A stretch of 33,908 nucleotides of DNA, from NCBI GenBank assembly GCA_025935655.1, contig JAICUV010000003.1, positions 1-33,908 on the forward strand, in the 5' to 3' direction. Below, in pieces: positions 12,998-20,675 of the stretch. Each line of letters begins with the position of its first letter. The stretch's first letter is position 1. A program made the position numbers and the translations under genes. The DNA is from Chloroflexota bacterium (lineage in GTDB: Bacteria > Chloroflexota > Limnocylindria > Limnocylindrales > CSP1-4). A model generated the notes under the pieces. That model made no database searches. It was not told where the DNA came from and saw nothing but the letters and a program-made list of their open reading frames with translations.

Positions 12998-15550
12998 TCA
13001 GGCGACCCAGACCGTCTGGCCCCGGCGGACGGTCCGCACGACCTCGGCGAGGAGCGCCGGCGCGAACGCCACGACCGCGACGATCGCCCAGTCCAGCGCG
13101 TCGAGCGGCGTCGCGTGGAAGGCCTCGGCGAGCCCGGGCAGGTAGGGGATGGCGGCCTGGATCCCGACCGCGACGAGGCACGCCCCGAGCAGGAACCCGT
13201 TGGTCCCCAGGCGGTGGACCGGCACCCGCAGGCTGCGGTTCGCATAGGCGCGGACGCACTGGCCAACCACGAGGCACGTGTACGCGAGCCAGGCGGCGTG
13301 GTCGAAGTCACTGTCGTGGCCCAGCATCACCACGAGGGCCGCCAGCGCCGTGAACGCCCCGGCACCCACGAGCCGGCCGAGGAGGCCGTTCGTGAGCAGC
13401 GGCCGCTCGGCGTGGCGCGGCGGCCGGGTCATGAGCTCGGGCTCGGGGGGCTCTCGCTCGAACGCGACCGACGTCGCGAGGTCGATGAAGAACTCCATCC
13501 ACAGGATCTGGAGCGGGATGAGCACCTGTCGCTCGGCGATGAAGATCGTGGAGATGAGGATGAACCCGAGGAACGCGACGTGGGTGGACAGGAGGAAGGT
13601 GAGGCCCTTCTGGACGTTGTCCACGATCCGGCGACCCTCGGCGAGGCCGAACATCAGCGTCGCGAACGAGTCGTCGCCCAGGGTCAGGTCAGCCGCCTCC
13701 CGGGCGACCGCGGTCCCGCTGCCCATCGCCACGGCGACGTCAGCGCCATGGAGGGCCGGCGCGTCGTTCACCCCGTCGCCCGTCACCGCGACGATCCGGT
13801 GGTGGCCGCGGGCCGCGGCCACGATGCGCCGCTTCTGGTCGGGCGTGGAGCGCGCGACGACGTGGAGGCGCCCGAGCTCCTCGCCGAGGCGGTCGTCGTC
13901 CCATGCCGCGAGCTCCTCGCCGGTGACGATGCGGCCGGCGTCGAGCCCGGCCTCGTGCGCGATGGCCCCAGCCGTGAGCGGGTGATCGCCGGTCACCATC
14001 ACCACCTGGATCCCCGCCAGCCGCGCGGTCGCCATCGCGTCCGCGATCCCCGGCCGGATGGGGTCCGCGAACCCCACGAGCGCCCGCATGTGCCACCGGC
14101 CGTCGTCCACCCGCCGCGCGAGGGCCACCAGCCGCTCGCCGGCCGAGGCCGCGTCGTCGATGAGCAGGCCCCATCGCCTGCGCTCGGCGTGGGCGACGTC
14201 GGCCCCAACCATCCGCAGGACGACCTCGGGCGCGCCCAGGGCGAGCGACTCGACGGACCCGTCCGGACGACGCGCCCGCGTCCGCGTCACCGGGGTCGTG
14301 TCGTCGGCCGGCGACGCCTCGATGAGGTCCGCCGCGTCCAGCGTTCCGCTGCCGCCGAGGTCGACCACCGCCGTCCGGAGCGCCCGCGTGAACGACGCCG
14401 GCGCGACGCCCTCGCCGGGCCACGCGTCCTCCTCGGCCCGCACCGCCTCCTCGAGCCGTGCCCGAAGCTCGGCGGCATCCTCGATGGCACCGTCGGGCGT
14501 CCTGACCGACGACACGACGAGCCGGTTCTGGGTGATCGTCCCCGTCTTGTCCGTGACGATGAGGTCCACCGCGCCCAGCGTCTCCTCCGCGTTGAGGCGC
14601 CGGACGAGGACCCCTCGCTTGAGCAGGCGGTACGCGCCGAGCCCCAGGATCACGGCGAGGAGGACGGGCGGCTCCTCCGGGATCGCGGCGATGGCGGCCG
14701 AGATGCCCGCCAGGACGTTCTCGCCCAGCGGGTGACCGCGGAGGAACCCCATCCCGGTCGTGAACAGGATGAGGAACACGGCGACGACGAGCAGGATCCG
14801 CACCAGCCGGTCGAGCTCGCGCTGGAGCGGGCTGCGCCGACGCTCCCCGGAGGCGAGGCTCCCCGCGATGCGGCCGAACTCGGTCGCGGCGCCGATCGCG
14901 ACGACCACGCCCTCGCCGCGCCCGCCGACGACGCTGGTGCCGGAGTACGCGATCGCGTGTCGCCCGGCCAGCGGCGCGTCCACGGCATCGGCGTCCGTGC
15001 GCGCCTCCTCGGGGATCGACTCGCCGGTGAGCGAGCTCCGGTCCACGAGCAGCCGCTCCGCACGCAGGACCCGGAGGTCCGCGGGGACGACATCGCCGCC
15101 CTGGAGCAGGACGATGTCGCCGGGGACCAGCGCCGCCGCCGGGACGACGCCGATCGCGCCGGCGCGCCGGACGCGCGCCGTCGGCGCCGTGGCGTCGCGC
15201 AGCGCCTCCAGGGCCCGCTCGCCGCGGTACTCCGTGACGACGTCGGCGCCCACGATCGGCAGCAGCCCCACCAGGACGAGCAGGCCGTCGCGCACCTCGC
15301 CGACCACGATCGCGAGCAGTCCCGCGCCGGCCAGCATGAGCACGAACGGCTCCGTGAACGACTCGAGGACCATGTGCCACAGCGGCTCGCGCTCGGCCTC
15401 CTCGAGGGCGTTCGGTCCGGCGTCGATCGCGCGTCGTGCGGCCTCAGCCTCGTCGAGCCCGACCGCCGGGTCCACGGCGAGCAGGGCAGCCGCGGCCGTG
15501 GGGTCCTGCGCGTGGAAGGGGAGGGAAGTGGTCGCGGCGGGCGTCGTCAC
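12998..15550 (-). CDS. P-type cation-transporting ATPase (P2-like)
   Basis: An 850-residue ion pump that couples ATP hydrolysis to cation transport. It has an N-terminal cation-ATPase domain, the actuator motif Leu-Thr-Gly-Glu-Ser, and helix 4 with Ile-Pro-Glu-Glu-Pro-Pro. The phosphorylation motif is Asp334-Lys-Thr-Gly-Thr-Ile-Thr; Thr-Gly-Asp522-His follows and then Gly-Asp-Gly-Val-Asn-Asp-Ala-Pro. Six C-terminal helices complete a P2 layout. The Pro-Glu-Glu-Pro-Pro sequence differs from Pro-Glu-Gly-Leu-Pro of Ca2+ pumps, so the ion is not predicted. Two oddities are visible. The nucleotide-domain motif usually read Lys-Gly-Ala-Pro-Glu is Leu-Gly-Ala-Pro-Glu, losing the ATP-contacting lysine. 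Only about 186 residues separate Asp334 from the Thr-Gly-Asp motif, a small nucleotide domain. The GTG start at 15550 lacks a clear ribosome site. Neighbours on the same strand lie 38 bases upstream and 79 bases downstream. Confidence 0.92.
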   Translation of the reverse strand: MTTPAATTSLPFHAQDPTAAAALLAVDPAVGLDEAEAARRAIDAGPNALEEAEREPLWHMVLESFTEPFVLMLAGAGLLAIVVGEVRDGLLVLVGLLPIVGADVVTEYRGERALEALRDATAPTARVRRAGAIGVVPAAALVPGDIVLLQGGDVVPADLRVLRAERLLVDRSSLTGESIPEEARTDADAVDAPLAGRHAIAYSGTSVVGGRGEGVVVAIGAATEFGRIAGSLASGERRRSPLQRELDRLVRILLVVAVFLILFTTGMGFLRGHPLGENVLAGISAAIAAIPEEPPVLLAVILGLGAYRLLKRGVLVRRLNAEETLGAVDLIVTDKTGTITQNRLVVSSVRTPDGAIEDAAELRARLEEAVRAEEDAWPGEGVAPASFTRALRTAVVDLGGSGTLDAADLIEASPADDTTPVTRTRARRPDGSVESLALGAPEVVLRMVGADVAHAERRRWGLLIDDAASAGERLVALARRVDDGRWHMRALVGFADPIRPGIADAMATARLAGIQVVMVTGDHPLTAGAIAHEAGLDAGRIVTGEELAAWDDDRLGEELGRLHVVARSTPDQKRRIVAAARGHHRIVAVTGDGVNDAPALHGADVAVAMGSGTAVAREAADLTLGDDSFATLMFGLAEGRRIVDNVQKGLTFLLSTHVAFLGFILISTIFIAERQVLIPLQILWMEFFIDLATSVAFEREPPEPELMTRPPRHAERPLLTNGLLGRLVGAGAFTALAALVVMLGHDSDFDHAAWLAYTCLVVGQCVRAYANRSLRVPVHRLGTNGFLLGACLVAVGIQAAIPYLPGLAEAFHATPLDALDWAIVAVVAFAPALLAEVVRTVRRGQTVWVA

Positions 15551-15588
15551 CCGGCTAGCGTGCCATTGCCGCCAACCCCCGCGCCAGA

Positions 15589-16554
15589 TCAGCCTGGCAC
15601 ATAGCGCTCCTGCACGAGGCGGGCCGTCTGGCCCGGGAGCGCACCTGAGGCCACGACGTCCTCGAGCGTCAGCGTGGCGAACGTCGTGCCGTCGGCGAGG
15701 CGCTCGCGATAGCGCGCGACGAGGCCGGCGATGTCCGGGTTCGCCGCCGGGTGGACGACGAGGTAGCGGCCCCACGTCCACGCTCCGGCCTCGTGCTGGA
15801 GCATGGACAGCAGCAGCAGGTGCTCGAGCCACAGCTCCGCGAACTCGCCGCGCCCAGTGAACGCGTCGATGTCCTCCGACGCGAAGGCGCCGGATCGTCC
15901 CGCGACCTCGAGGTTGCGCCACAGGTTCTGGGGCTTCGGCTGCTCGCGCGCCAGGCGCTCGTGGTACTTCACGTCCACCGCCACGATCCCTCGCGTCCCG
16001 TCGCCTCGGTCGAGCACGAAGGCGGCGTCGAAGGCCCGGAGGCTGTTGAGCCACGCCGGGTCGAGGCGCCCGGGCGAGTGCGCGAACCGGACCTCGGCGA
16101 CGCGCCCCGGCGCATCGGGCACGAGCGCGTGGAGCGCGCGATCGGCGGCCGCCGGATCAGTCGCCAGGTCGCCGAACAGGTTGAACGAGAGCGCCTCGGA
16201 CGAGAGCAGGTCGGCCCACAGGCGCTGGTGATCGAAGCTCTGGTGGCGCTCGACGAACGCCGTGCGGGCCCGCGCCGAGGCGAGTGCCCCGGGAGTGAGC
16301 AGGTTCGCGCCCGTCTCGCGCCCGTACTCGAGCGGCATCCGGCTTCCGACCAGACGGACCGGTCGACCCTCGACGGGCAGGTACGGCTGCGTGCCGATCG
16401 GGATCGCGCGCGCCTCGCGCCAGCGAGCCTGGTGCAGGCGCGTGCGTCGCCGGAACGCCGTCATCGCCGGGCGCCTGGGGAGTGCGTCCTCCCTGTCCCA
16501 GCACCACGCGGCGTCGAGCTCGTCGCTCGTCGGGGCGTCCTGGTCGTCGGGCAT
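15589..16554 (-). CDS. PD-(D/E)XK nuclease-like protein, PGN_0703-type
   Basis: A 321-residue cytoplasmic protein. The middle part carries Tyr-Gly-Arg-Glu-Thr-Gly-Ala-Asn-Leu-Leu-Thr-Pro, Ser-Phe-Asp-His-Gln-Arg-Leu-Trp-Ala-Asp-Leu-Leu-Ser-Ser, and Phe-Asn-Leu-Phe-Gly-Asp-Leu. I recognise this pattern from the family annotated as PGN_0703 putative restriction endonucleases. A candidate active site follows: Ala-Phe-Asp-Ala-Ala-Phe-Val-Leu-Asp, then Ile-Val-Ala-Val-Asp-Val-Lys-Tyr-His-Glu, which fits the Asp...(Asp/Glu)-x-Lys core. No methyltransferase or specificity subunit is nearby, so a restriction role is not supported here. Lone genes of this kind may act in DNA repair or have other roles. 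The ATG at 16554 has no ribosome site but a TAGGGT hexamer (16561-16566) seven bases upstream, hinting at a leaderless mRNA. Confidence 0.65.
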   Translation of the reverse strand: MPDDQDAPTSDELDAAWCWDREDALPRRPAMTAFRRRTRLHQARWREARAIPIGTQPYLPVEGRPVRLVGSRMPLEYGRETGANLLTPGALASARARTAFVERHQSFDHQRLWADLLSSEALSFNLFGDLATDPAAADRALHALVPDAPGRVAEVRFAHSPGRLDPAWLNSLRAFDAAFVLDRGDGTRGIVAVDVKYHERLAREQPKPQNLWRNLEVAGRSGAFASEDIDAFTGRGEFAELWLEHLLLLSMLQHEAGAWTWGRYLVVHPAANPDIAGLVARYRERLADGTTFATLTLEDVVASGALPGQTARLVQERYVPG

Positions 16555-16684
16555 CCCAGAACCCTAGCGGGAACCGCACGGGCCGTCCGTACGAAGCCTG
16601 CAACACACGATCGCGGAGGTCGGTCGCGCACGGCGCGCGATTGGTGCGACGATCTCGGCAACCAGGCAGAGCGGGAGGACACGC

Positions 16685-17545
16685 GTGCACCGGATGATCA
16701 CGGGTCTCATCGACCGGCAGGCCGGCTGGGCGAAGCCGTTGGGGGACAAGGCGCAGAAGGTCCTGGGCGAGCTGTTTGCCGGCCGCGCGCCACTCAAGGA
16801 TGCGCTGAACGGGACATGGCTCGGTCACCCGGTGCATCCGGTCGTCACGGACATCCCGGTCGGCGCGATGACGCTCGCGGCCGTCCTCGACGCGACCGGC
16901 AACGACCGCGCCGCGGATCTCGCGGTCGCAACGGGTCTCGCGGGGATGGCCGCCTCTGCCGCCACCGGTGCGGCCGATGCGGTCGACGCGGAGGGCCGGC
17001 CCCAGGTGCTCGCCACCGTGCACGCGACGCTGATGGTCGCGAGCCTCGGCGCCTACGTCGGTTCGTTCGCGCTCCGGCTCGGACCGCGTCGTGGACGCCC
17101 GCTCGCGCGACTCCTGTCGTTCGCGGGCTATGGCGCCCTGACCGCGGGCGCCTACATCGGCGGCGACCTCGTCTTCCGGACGGGCAACCAGGTCGATCGC
17201 CATGCATTCGACAGCGAGAGCACGAAGTGGAAGGCGCTCGACGTCCGGGAGGTTCCCGCGGCCACCCTCGTGAAGGCGAAGACGAGCACTGACACCCTGG
17301 TCCTCTACCGCGCTGCGGACGGCGACCCGATCACGGCCTTCCACGCGGTGTGCTCGCACGCCGGTGGCCCGCTGGACAAGGGGTCGATCGTGGACGGCTG
17401 CGTCGAGTGCCCGTGGCACGGCTCGCGGTTCGCGCTCGCCGACGGGCACGTGCGCCGCGGCCCCGCCGTCTACGACCAGCCGCGCTACGAGATCCGTGAG
17501 ACCGAAGAGGGCAAGCTCGAGGCGCGGCGGATGATCGCCGGCTGA
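16685..17545 (+). CDS. DUF2231 membrane domain fused to a Rieske [2Fe-2S] domain
   Basis: A 286-residue membrane-anchored iron-sulfur protein. Residues 1-170 hold a DUF2231-type region: Trp-Leu-Gly-His-Pro-Val-His-Pro-Val-Val-Thr-Asp-Ile-Pro, then about four hydrophobic helices with Gly-Ala-Ala-Asp-Ala after the second. Residues 180-286 are a Rieske ferredoxin-like domain whose cluster ligands read Cys223-x-His225-x16-Cys242-x2-His245. The cluster box Cys-Ser-His-Ala-Gly-Gly-Pro-Leu has Ser-x-Ala where Thr-x-Arg is common. The GTG start at 16685 is chosen because GGGAGG (16673-16678) lies six bases upstream. Such fusions occur in high-GC soil bacteria and probably pass electrons at the membrane, but the partner is unknown. 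The next gene overlaps its stop region at short spacing. Confidence 0.88.
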   Translation: MHRMITGLIDRQAGWAKPLGDKAQKVLGELFAGRAPLKDALNGTWLGHPVHPVVTDIPVGAMTLAAVLDATGNDRAADLAVATGLAGMAASAATGAADAVDAEGRPQVLATVHATLMVASLGAYVGSFALRLGPRRGRPLARLLSFAGYGALTAGAYIGGDLVFRTGNQVDRHAFDSESTKWKALDVREVPAATLVKAKTSTDTLVLYRAADGDPITAFHAVCSHAGGPLDKGSIVDGCVECPWHGSRFALADGHVRRGPAVYDQPRYEIRETEEGKLEARRMIAG

Positions 17546-17556
17546 GGTCGCCGACG

Positions 17557-18048
17557 GTGGGTCAGCTGGGGGGACGGCCGCAGCTCGTCGTCGCCCTGGT
17601 GGCGACCGTGCTCCTGTCCGGCTGTGCCGGGTTGGTGCCTGACGCCTCGTCCGTGCCAGCGGGTGCAGTGTCGCCGGGCTGCCCCGACATGCCGTGGAGC
17701 GGGTTCAGCGGCGTGACGGACCTGCCGGCTCCCGATGGCCTGACGATCGCGCGCACGCCTGACGGCGTCAGGGTCTCGAATGGGACCGCGACCACGTGGA
17801 CCCTCCGGCCTGCCTGGTGGGTGGACCAGTTGTGCTTCGGGTGGTCCGAGGCCGGCGATCCTGGATCCCCGCTGTCGCTCGCGCCCGGCGCGTCGGCGGA
17901 CGTGCCCGTTCGCGACCCGCACATCGACGGCGCTCGGTCGTCGCGGATCGGCGTCGAGTTCTGGAGCGGCGCATGTGCCGGGGATTGTCCGGCGCAGGCC
18001 GATGGCTTCAGGTGGATCGAGGTCCCGACGCCGGGCGCATCCGGCTGA
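17557..18048 (+). CDS. Cysteine-containing secreted lipoprotein, unknown function
   Basis: A 163-residue predicted lipoprotein with lipobox Leu-Leu-Ser-Gly-Cys (Cys23). The mature part has Cys-Pro-Asp-Met-Pro-Trp, Leu-Cys-Phe-Gly-Trp and Ala-Cys-Ala-Gly-Asp-Cys segments, so disulfides are likely. Beta-prone segments (Gly-Val-Arg-Val-Ser-Asn-Gly-Thr, and Ser-Arg-Ile-Gly-Val-Glu-Phe-Trp) suggest a small beta-sandwich. GTG 17557 lies 11 bases after the Rieske gene stop, and a GAGGT at 17544-17548 overlapping that stop can act as its ribosome site, so the two are probably co-translated. I do not recognise a family. Confidence 0.6.
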   Translation: MGQLGGRPQLVVALVATVLLSGCAGLVPDASSVPAGAVSPGCPDMPWSGFSGVTDLPAPDGLTIARTPDGVRVSNGTATTWTLRPAWWVDQLCFGWSEAGDPGSPLSLAPGASADVPVRDPHIDGARSSRIGVEFWSGACAGDCPAQADGFRWIEVPTPGASG

Positions 18049-18060
18049 CCGAGCGTCCAG

Positions 18061-18081
18061 CTGACGCCGCGAACGCGTCAG
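18061..18081. terminator. Convergent-junction hairpin
   Basis: CTGACGC (18061-18067) and GCGTCAG (18075-18081) form a perfect seven-pair stem with a seven-base loop. It sits between the lipoprotein stop (18048) and the serine hydrolase, and includes the latter's reverse-strand stop (18078-18080). Confidence 0.45.
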
Positions 18082-18989
18082 GAGCCGTCGCGTATCGCGG
18101 CCTCGAGCAGCCGCAGGGCCAGCCCCTGCGCGTCGTACCGCTCGTCGCGCGTCAGGACGATGGCGAGCGCGCCCGCGGCGGGCGCGGCGAACACACCGTG
18201 GGCGTATCCCGGCCCGCCCCCGCCGTGCCCCACGACGAGACCCAGCGGCGACGCGGGGTCGGCCATCAGGCCGAGCCCGTACGCGGGCCGGACGAAGCCG
18301 GTGGCGGGGTGGCCGATAGGGATGAAGGTGGCGGGGTCGAGCATGGCCGGAGGCAACGTGCGCCAGAACCCCAGGAGGTCGTCGGCCGTGCCGACCAGCG
18401 TCCGGTGACCGACCCACCGCGGGTCGTAGGCGCCGCGGATGTCGTCCACGCCGTCGCCGATCAGGCGGCTGGGCGCTGGTGCGACCTCGTCGAGGTCCTC
18501 GGGACGGAGCGCGACGGTCATCCCCGGCAGGCCGAGTGCCGGAAGGTGCGACGCGAGGCCGCCATGGCGGTCGAGGAGGCGGCGCAGGAGGAGGTAGCCG
18601 GTGTTGGAATAGGCCCAACCGCCGCCGGGCTCGAACGTGGGGCCCGCCGCGGCGGCGCGACGGAGGAGCTCCCGATCGGACCACGGCCGGAGGGGGCGCG
18701 TCCGCACGGCCTCGTGGTAGGCGGGCAGCGCGCCGTAGTCCCGTGCACCGCTCGTGTGGTCGAGGAGCTGCCGGACGGTCCCCGGCCAGCCGTCGGGGGC
18801 GGGGTCGTCGAGCGAGAGTCGGCCCTCGGCCACGAGCCGCAGGATCGCGGCGGCGATCACGGGCTTGGTGAGGCTGTAGATCGGGTAGCGAGCGGACCGG
18901 TCGCCGGTCGCGCGGACCCGGCCGCGGCTGACGACGAGGGCCGTGCCGGGGATGGGCGGTGCGGCCAGCAGGCGGTCGAGGGGCCTCAC
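18078..18989 (-). CDS. Serine hydrolase of the beta-lactamase/class C fold
   Basis: A 303-residue enzyme of the beta-lactamase-like serine hydrolase superfamily, which includes esterases, D-aminopeptidases and penicillin-binding proteins. The catalytic Ser-Leu-Thr-Lys tetrad is in Ile-Tyr-Ser-Leu-Thr-Lys-Pro, the Tyr-Ser-Asn motif in Ala-Tyr-Ser-Asn-Thr-Gly-Tyr, and the third box is Val-Gly-His-Gly-Gly-Gly-Gly. His-Thr-Ser-Gly after the first helix pair is also typical. No signal peptide is seen, so it is probably cytoplasmic. The natural substrate is not predictable. GTG 18989 is chosen; an in-frame TTG at 18998 is the alternative. A TATCGT hexamer (18998-19003) lies eight bases before GTG with no ribosome site between, which suggests a leaderless transcript. 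Confidence 0.85.
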   Translation of the reverse strand: MRPLDRLLAAPPIPGTALVVSRGRVRATGDRSARYPIYSLTKPVIAAAILRLVAEGRLSLDDPAPDGWPGTVRQLLDHTSGARDYGALPAYHEAVRTRPLRPWSDRELLRRAAAAGPTFEPGGGWAYSNTGYLLLRRLLDRHGGLASHLPALGLPGMTVALRPEDLDEVAPAPSRLIGDGVDDIRGAYDPRWVGHRTLVGTADDLLGFWRTLPPAMLDPATFIPIGHPATGFVRPAYGLGLMADPASPLGLVVGHGGGGPGYAHGVFAAPAAGALAIVLTRDERYDAQGLALRLLEAAIRDGS

Positions 18990-19031
18990 GGCCGCCAACG
19001 ATACCGGTCCGGGCGCCGGCGAACCGACGTG

Positions 19032-19056
19032 CCTCGGCGGCCCGTGGGCACCGAGG
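19032..19056 (-). terminator. Possible terminator between alpha-galactosidase and serine hydrolase
   Basis: CCTCGG (19032-19037) pairs with CCGAGG (19051-19056), and the interior GCCC/GGGC bases can extend the fold. It lies about 80 bases after the alpha-galactosidase stop and before the hydrolase promoter on the same strand. No U-tract is present. Confidence 0.3.
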
Positions 19057-19136
19057 AGGACCGCGCGAGGTCGCGCCCGCCCGTCACCTGGTCGGACACG
19101 TGGATCGGCTTGCGCGCGCTGTGCGCTTGCGGGAGG

Positions 19137-20501
19137 TCAGCCGGACGGGACCAGCCGGCCCGGGCCCGGCGTGCCGAGAATCTCGCGGGTGGTGGCGAGG
19201 CCCCAGGCGTCAAGGTCCGCGAGCCGGTCGGACGAGACCCGCAGGCCGCCGTGGCGGGCGATGTGCGCCGCCCACGCGTCGCGGCGCTCGACCGCGGGGC
19301 GGACGATCAGGCAGTCGGGGTCGTTCGTCCAGAACCGGCCGTGCATGAACGCCCGGCCGGCGCTCGTGAGCACGGCGCTCCGGGCGCCGGGCTCGGAGAG
19401 GTCGCCCGAGGACGGCTCCCAGTGGGGGGCCGTGTCCGGGCCGACGCGCATCGCGTCGACGAGGCCGACGGTCGGCAGCACCGGCGCACCGCAGCCGAGG
19501 AGGTACGCGTCGCCGATCGAGGCGCGCACGAGCTCCATGCCGCGGCGGTACGCCTCGAGCGGCGGCACCGGCTCGTACCGCCGGCCTGGGACCGCGGCCG
19601 ACCAGACGAAGTCGGCCTTGACATAGTCGATGCCCAGCGACCGCAGCCCGCCCAGCGCCGACGCGAGCGACGCCGCCGCGGCCGGATGGGTCGTGTCGAG
19701 CGCGTACAGGTCCTGGTCCCAGTTGCGCCCGACGACGGCCGCGCCGCGGTCGTCCGCGACCAGCCATTCGGGATGGGCGGCGGCGGTCGCGCTCCGGGCG
19801 CCGACGAGGAACGGGGCGAGCCAGGCGCCCGCTCGGCGGCCCGTCGCCCGGATCCGCCCGACGAGCGCCGCGAAATCGCCGAAGGCGGGCGACCAGGCCG
19901 CCCAGTCGCCGATGCCCGCCTGCCAGCCGTCGTCGACCTGGACGACCTCGACCGGCAGCCCGAGGTCGTCCATCGCCCGGACGTTCTCGTCGACGTCGGC
20001 AGCCGTGACCGCGGTGAAGTAGTGGTACCAGCTGCACCAGCCCACCGGGGGGCGACGGATCGGCGGCACGCCCGCCCGCGCGGCGAACCCGTCGGCCCAG
20101 CGGGCGAGCGCGCCCTCGAGGCCGCCTGGGCCGTTGTCGGTGTAGTGCTCGACGGGGCCGTCGGCGAAGACGGCGAGGAGGCCGTCCTCGAACAGTGCGG
20201 CGATCGACGGCACGCCGAGGCGGGCCCCGGATGCTGCGAACACGTGGGTGGCCGCGTCCGCGGCCGGGCGCACCGCGAGCAGCCCCTCGCCTTGGAACCC
20301 TCCCGCGACCCAGCCGCTGCGGGGGCGGGCGTTGAGGCGGTGCAGCCGCTCGTCCCTCGGGCGGATCGGCGTATCGCCGAGCCCGTACGTCGTCGTCGGG
20401 GTCCAGGACTGCCAGCCGTGCTCGAACACCCGAGCGCTCCGGGCGTCGACCGCCAGTGTCGCGACGGGCTCGAAGCCGGCGGGCATGCGGGGAGGTCTCA
20501 C
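19137..20501 (-). CDS. GH36-type alpha-galactosidase
   Basis: A compact 454-residue glycoside hydrolase of clan D (GH36-like, short form). It removes terminal alpha-galactose residues, as found in raffinose-type sugars and galactomannan side chains. After a short N-terminal domain with His-Gly-Trp-Gln-Ser-Trp-Thr-Pro, the barrel starts at Trp-Cys-Ser-Trp-Tyr-His-Tyr-Phe-Thr. It includes Val-Gln-Val-Asp-Asp-Gly-Trp-Gln, the nucleophile motif Tyr-Val-Lys-Ala-Asp297-Phe, and the acid/base region Arg-Val-Gly-Pro-Asp356. No signal peptide is present, so it acts on imported sugars. GTG 20501 is used as start because a 29-codon upstream ORF ends on it in a GTGA overlap. ATG 20486 and GTG 20585 are alternatives, and the extra N-terminus from 20585 looks non-coding. 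Length is well below the 700-residue GH36 forms. Confidence 0.85.
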   Translation of the reverse strand: MRPPRMPAGFEPVATLAVDARSARVFEHGWQSWTPTTTYGLGDTPIRPRDERLHRLNARPRSGWVAGGFQGEGLLAVRPAADAATHVFAASGARLGVPSIAALFEDGLLAVFADGPVEHYTDNGPGGLEGALARWADGFAARAGVPPIRRPPVGWCSWYHYFTAVTAADVDENVRAMDDLGLPVEVVQVDDGWQAGIGDWAAWSPAFGDFAALVGRIRATGRRAGAWLAPFLVGARSATAAAHPEWLVADDRGAAVVGRNWDQDLYALDTTHPAAAASLASALGGLRSLGIDYVKADFVWSAAVPGRRYEPVPPLEAYRRGMELVRASIGDAYLLGCGAPVLPTVGLVDAMRVGPDTAPHWEPSSGDLSEPGARSAVLTSAGRAFMHGRFWTNDPDCLIVRPAVERRDAWAAHIARHGGLRVSSDRLADLDAWGLATTREILGTPGPGRLVPSG

Positions 20502-20587
20502 CAGGCCATCGTGGGTCGACTCGCCGCGGGCGGCAAGCGCAGCCGCGCCGGCAGGGGATCGGCCGGGTGCGCGTCCGGCGCCCACAT
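20498..20587 (-). CDS. Possible 29-residue upstream ORF of the alpha-galactosidase gene
   Basis: ATG at 20587 is preceded on the coding strand by GAAAGGGAG and opens a 29-codon frame whose TGA overlaps GTG 20501. Third-position G/C is about 86 percent, higher than the competing frame over the same bases (about 76 percent). It may be a leader peptide giving translational coupling, or a chance frame. No homology is suggested. Confidence 0.3.
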   Translation of the reverse strand: MWAPDAHPADPLPARLRLPPAASRPTMAW

Positions 20588-20638
20588 GCTCCCTTTCGCG
20601 TGGCGCGGGACCAACGCGGAAAACGCACAGGGTCCCGT

Positions 20639-20667
20639 CCCAACTGCGCCACCCAGTGTGGGAAACC
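20639..20667 (-). repeat. 29-bp inverted repeat, left copy
   Basis: Read on the minus strand, this copy matches 26 of 29 bases of the plus-strand copy at 21194-21222. Both contain the exact 15-base core GGTGGCGCAGTTGGG plus GGTTTC and CACAC blocks. The pair encloses the low-GC lipoprotein gene, like terminal inverted repeats. Confidence 0.85.
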
Positions 20668-20675
20668 CGCTGACC

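Noticed and set aside
15589..16554. Restriction-modification or other defence system around the PGN_0703-type gene
   Set aside because: No methyltransferase, specificity subunit, helicase, toxin or other defence partner occurs on either side.
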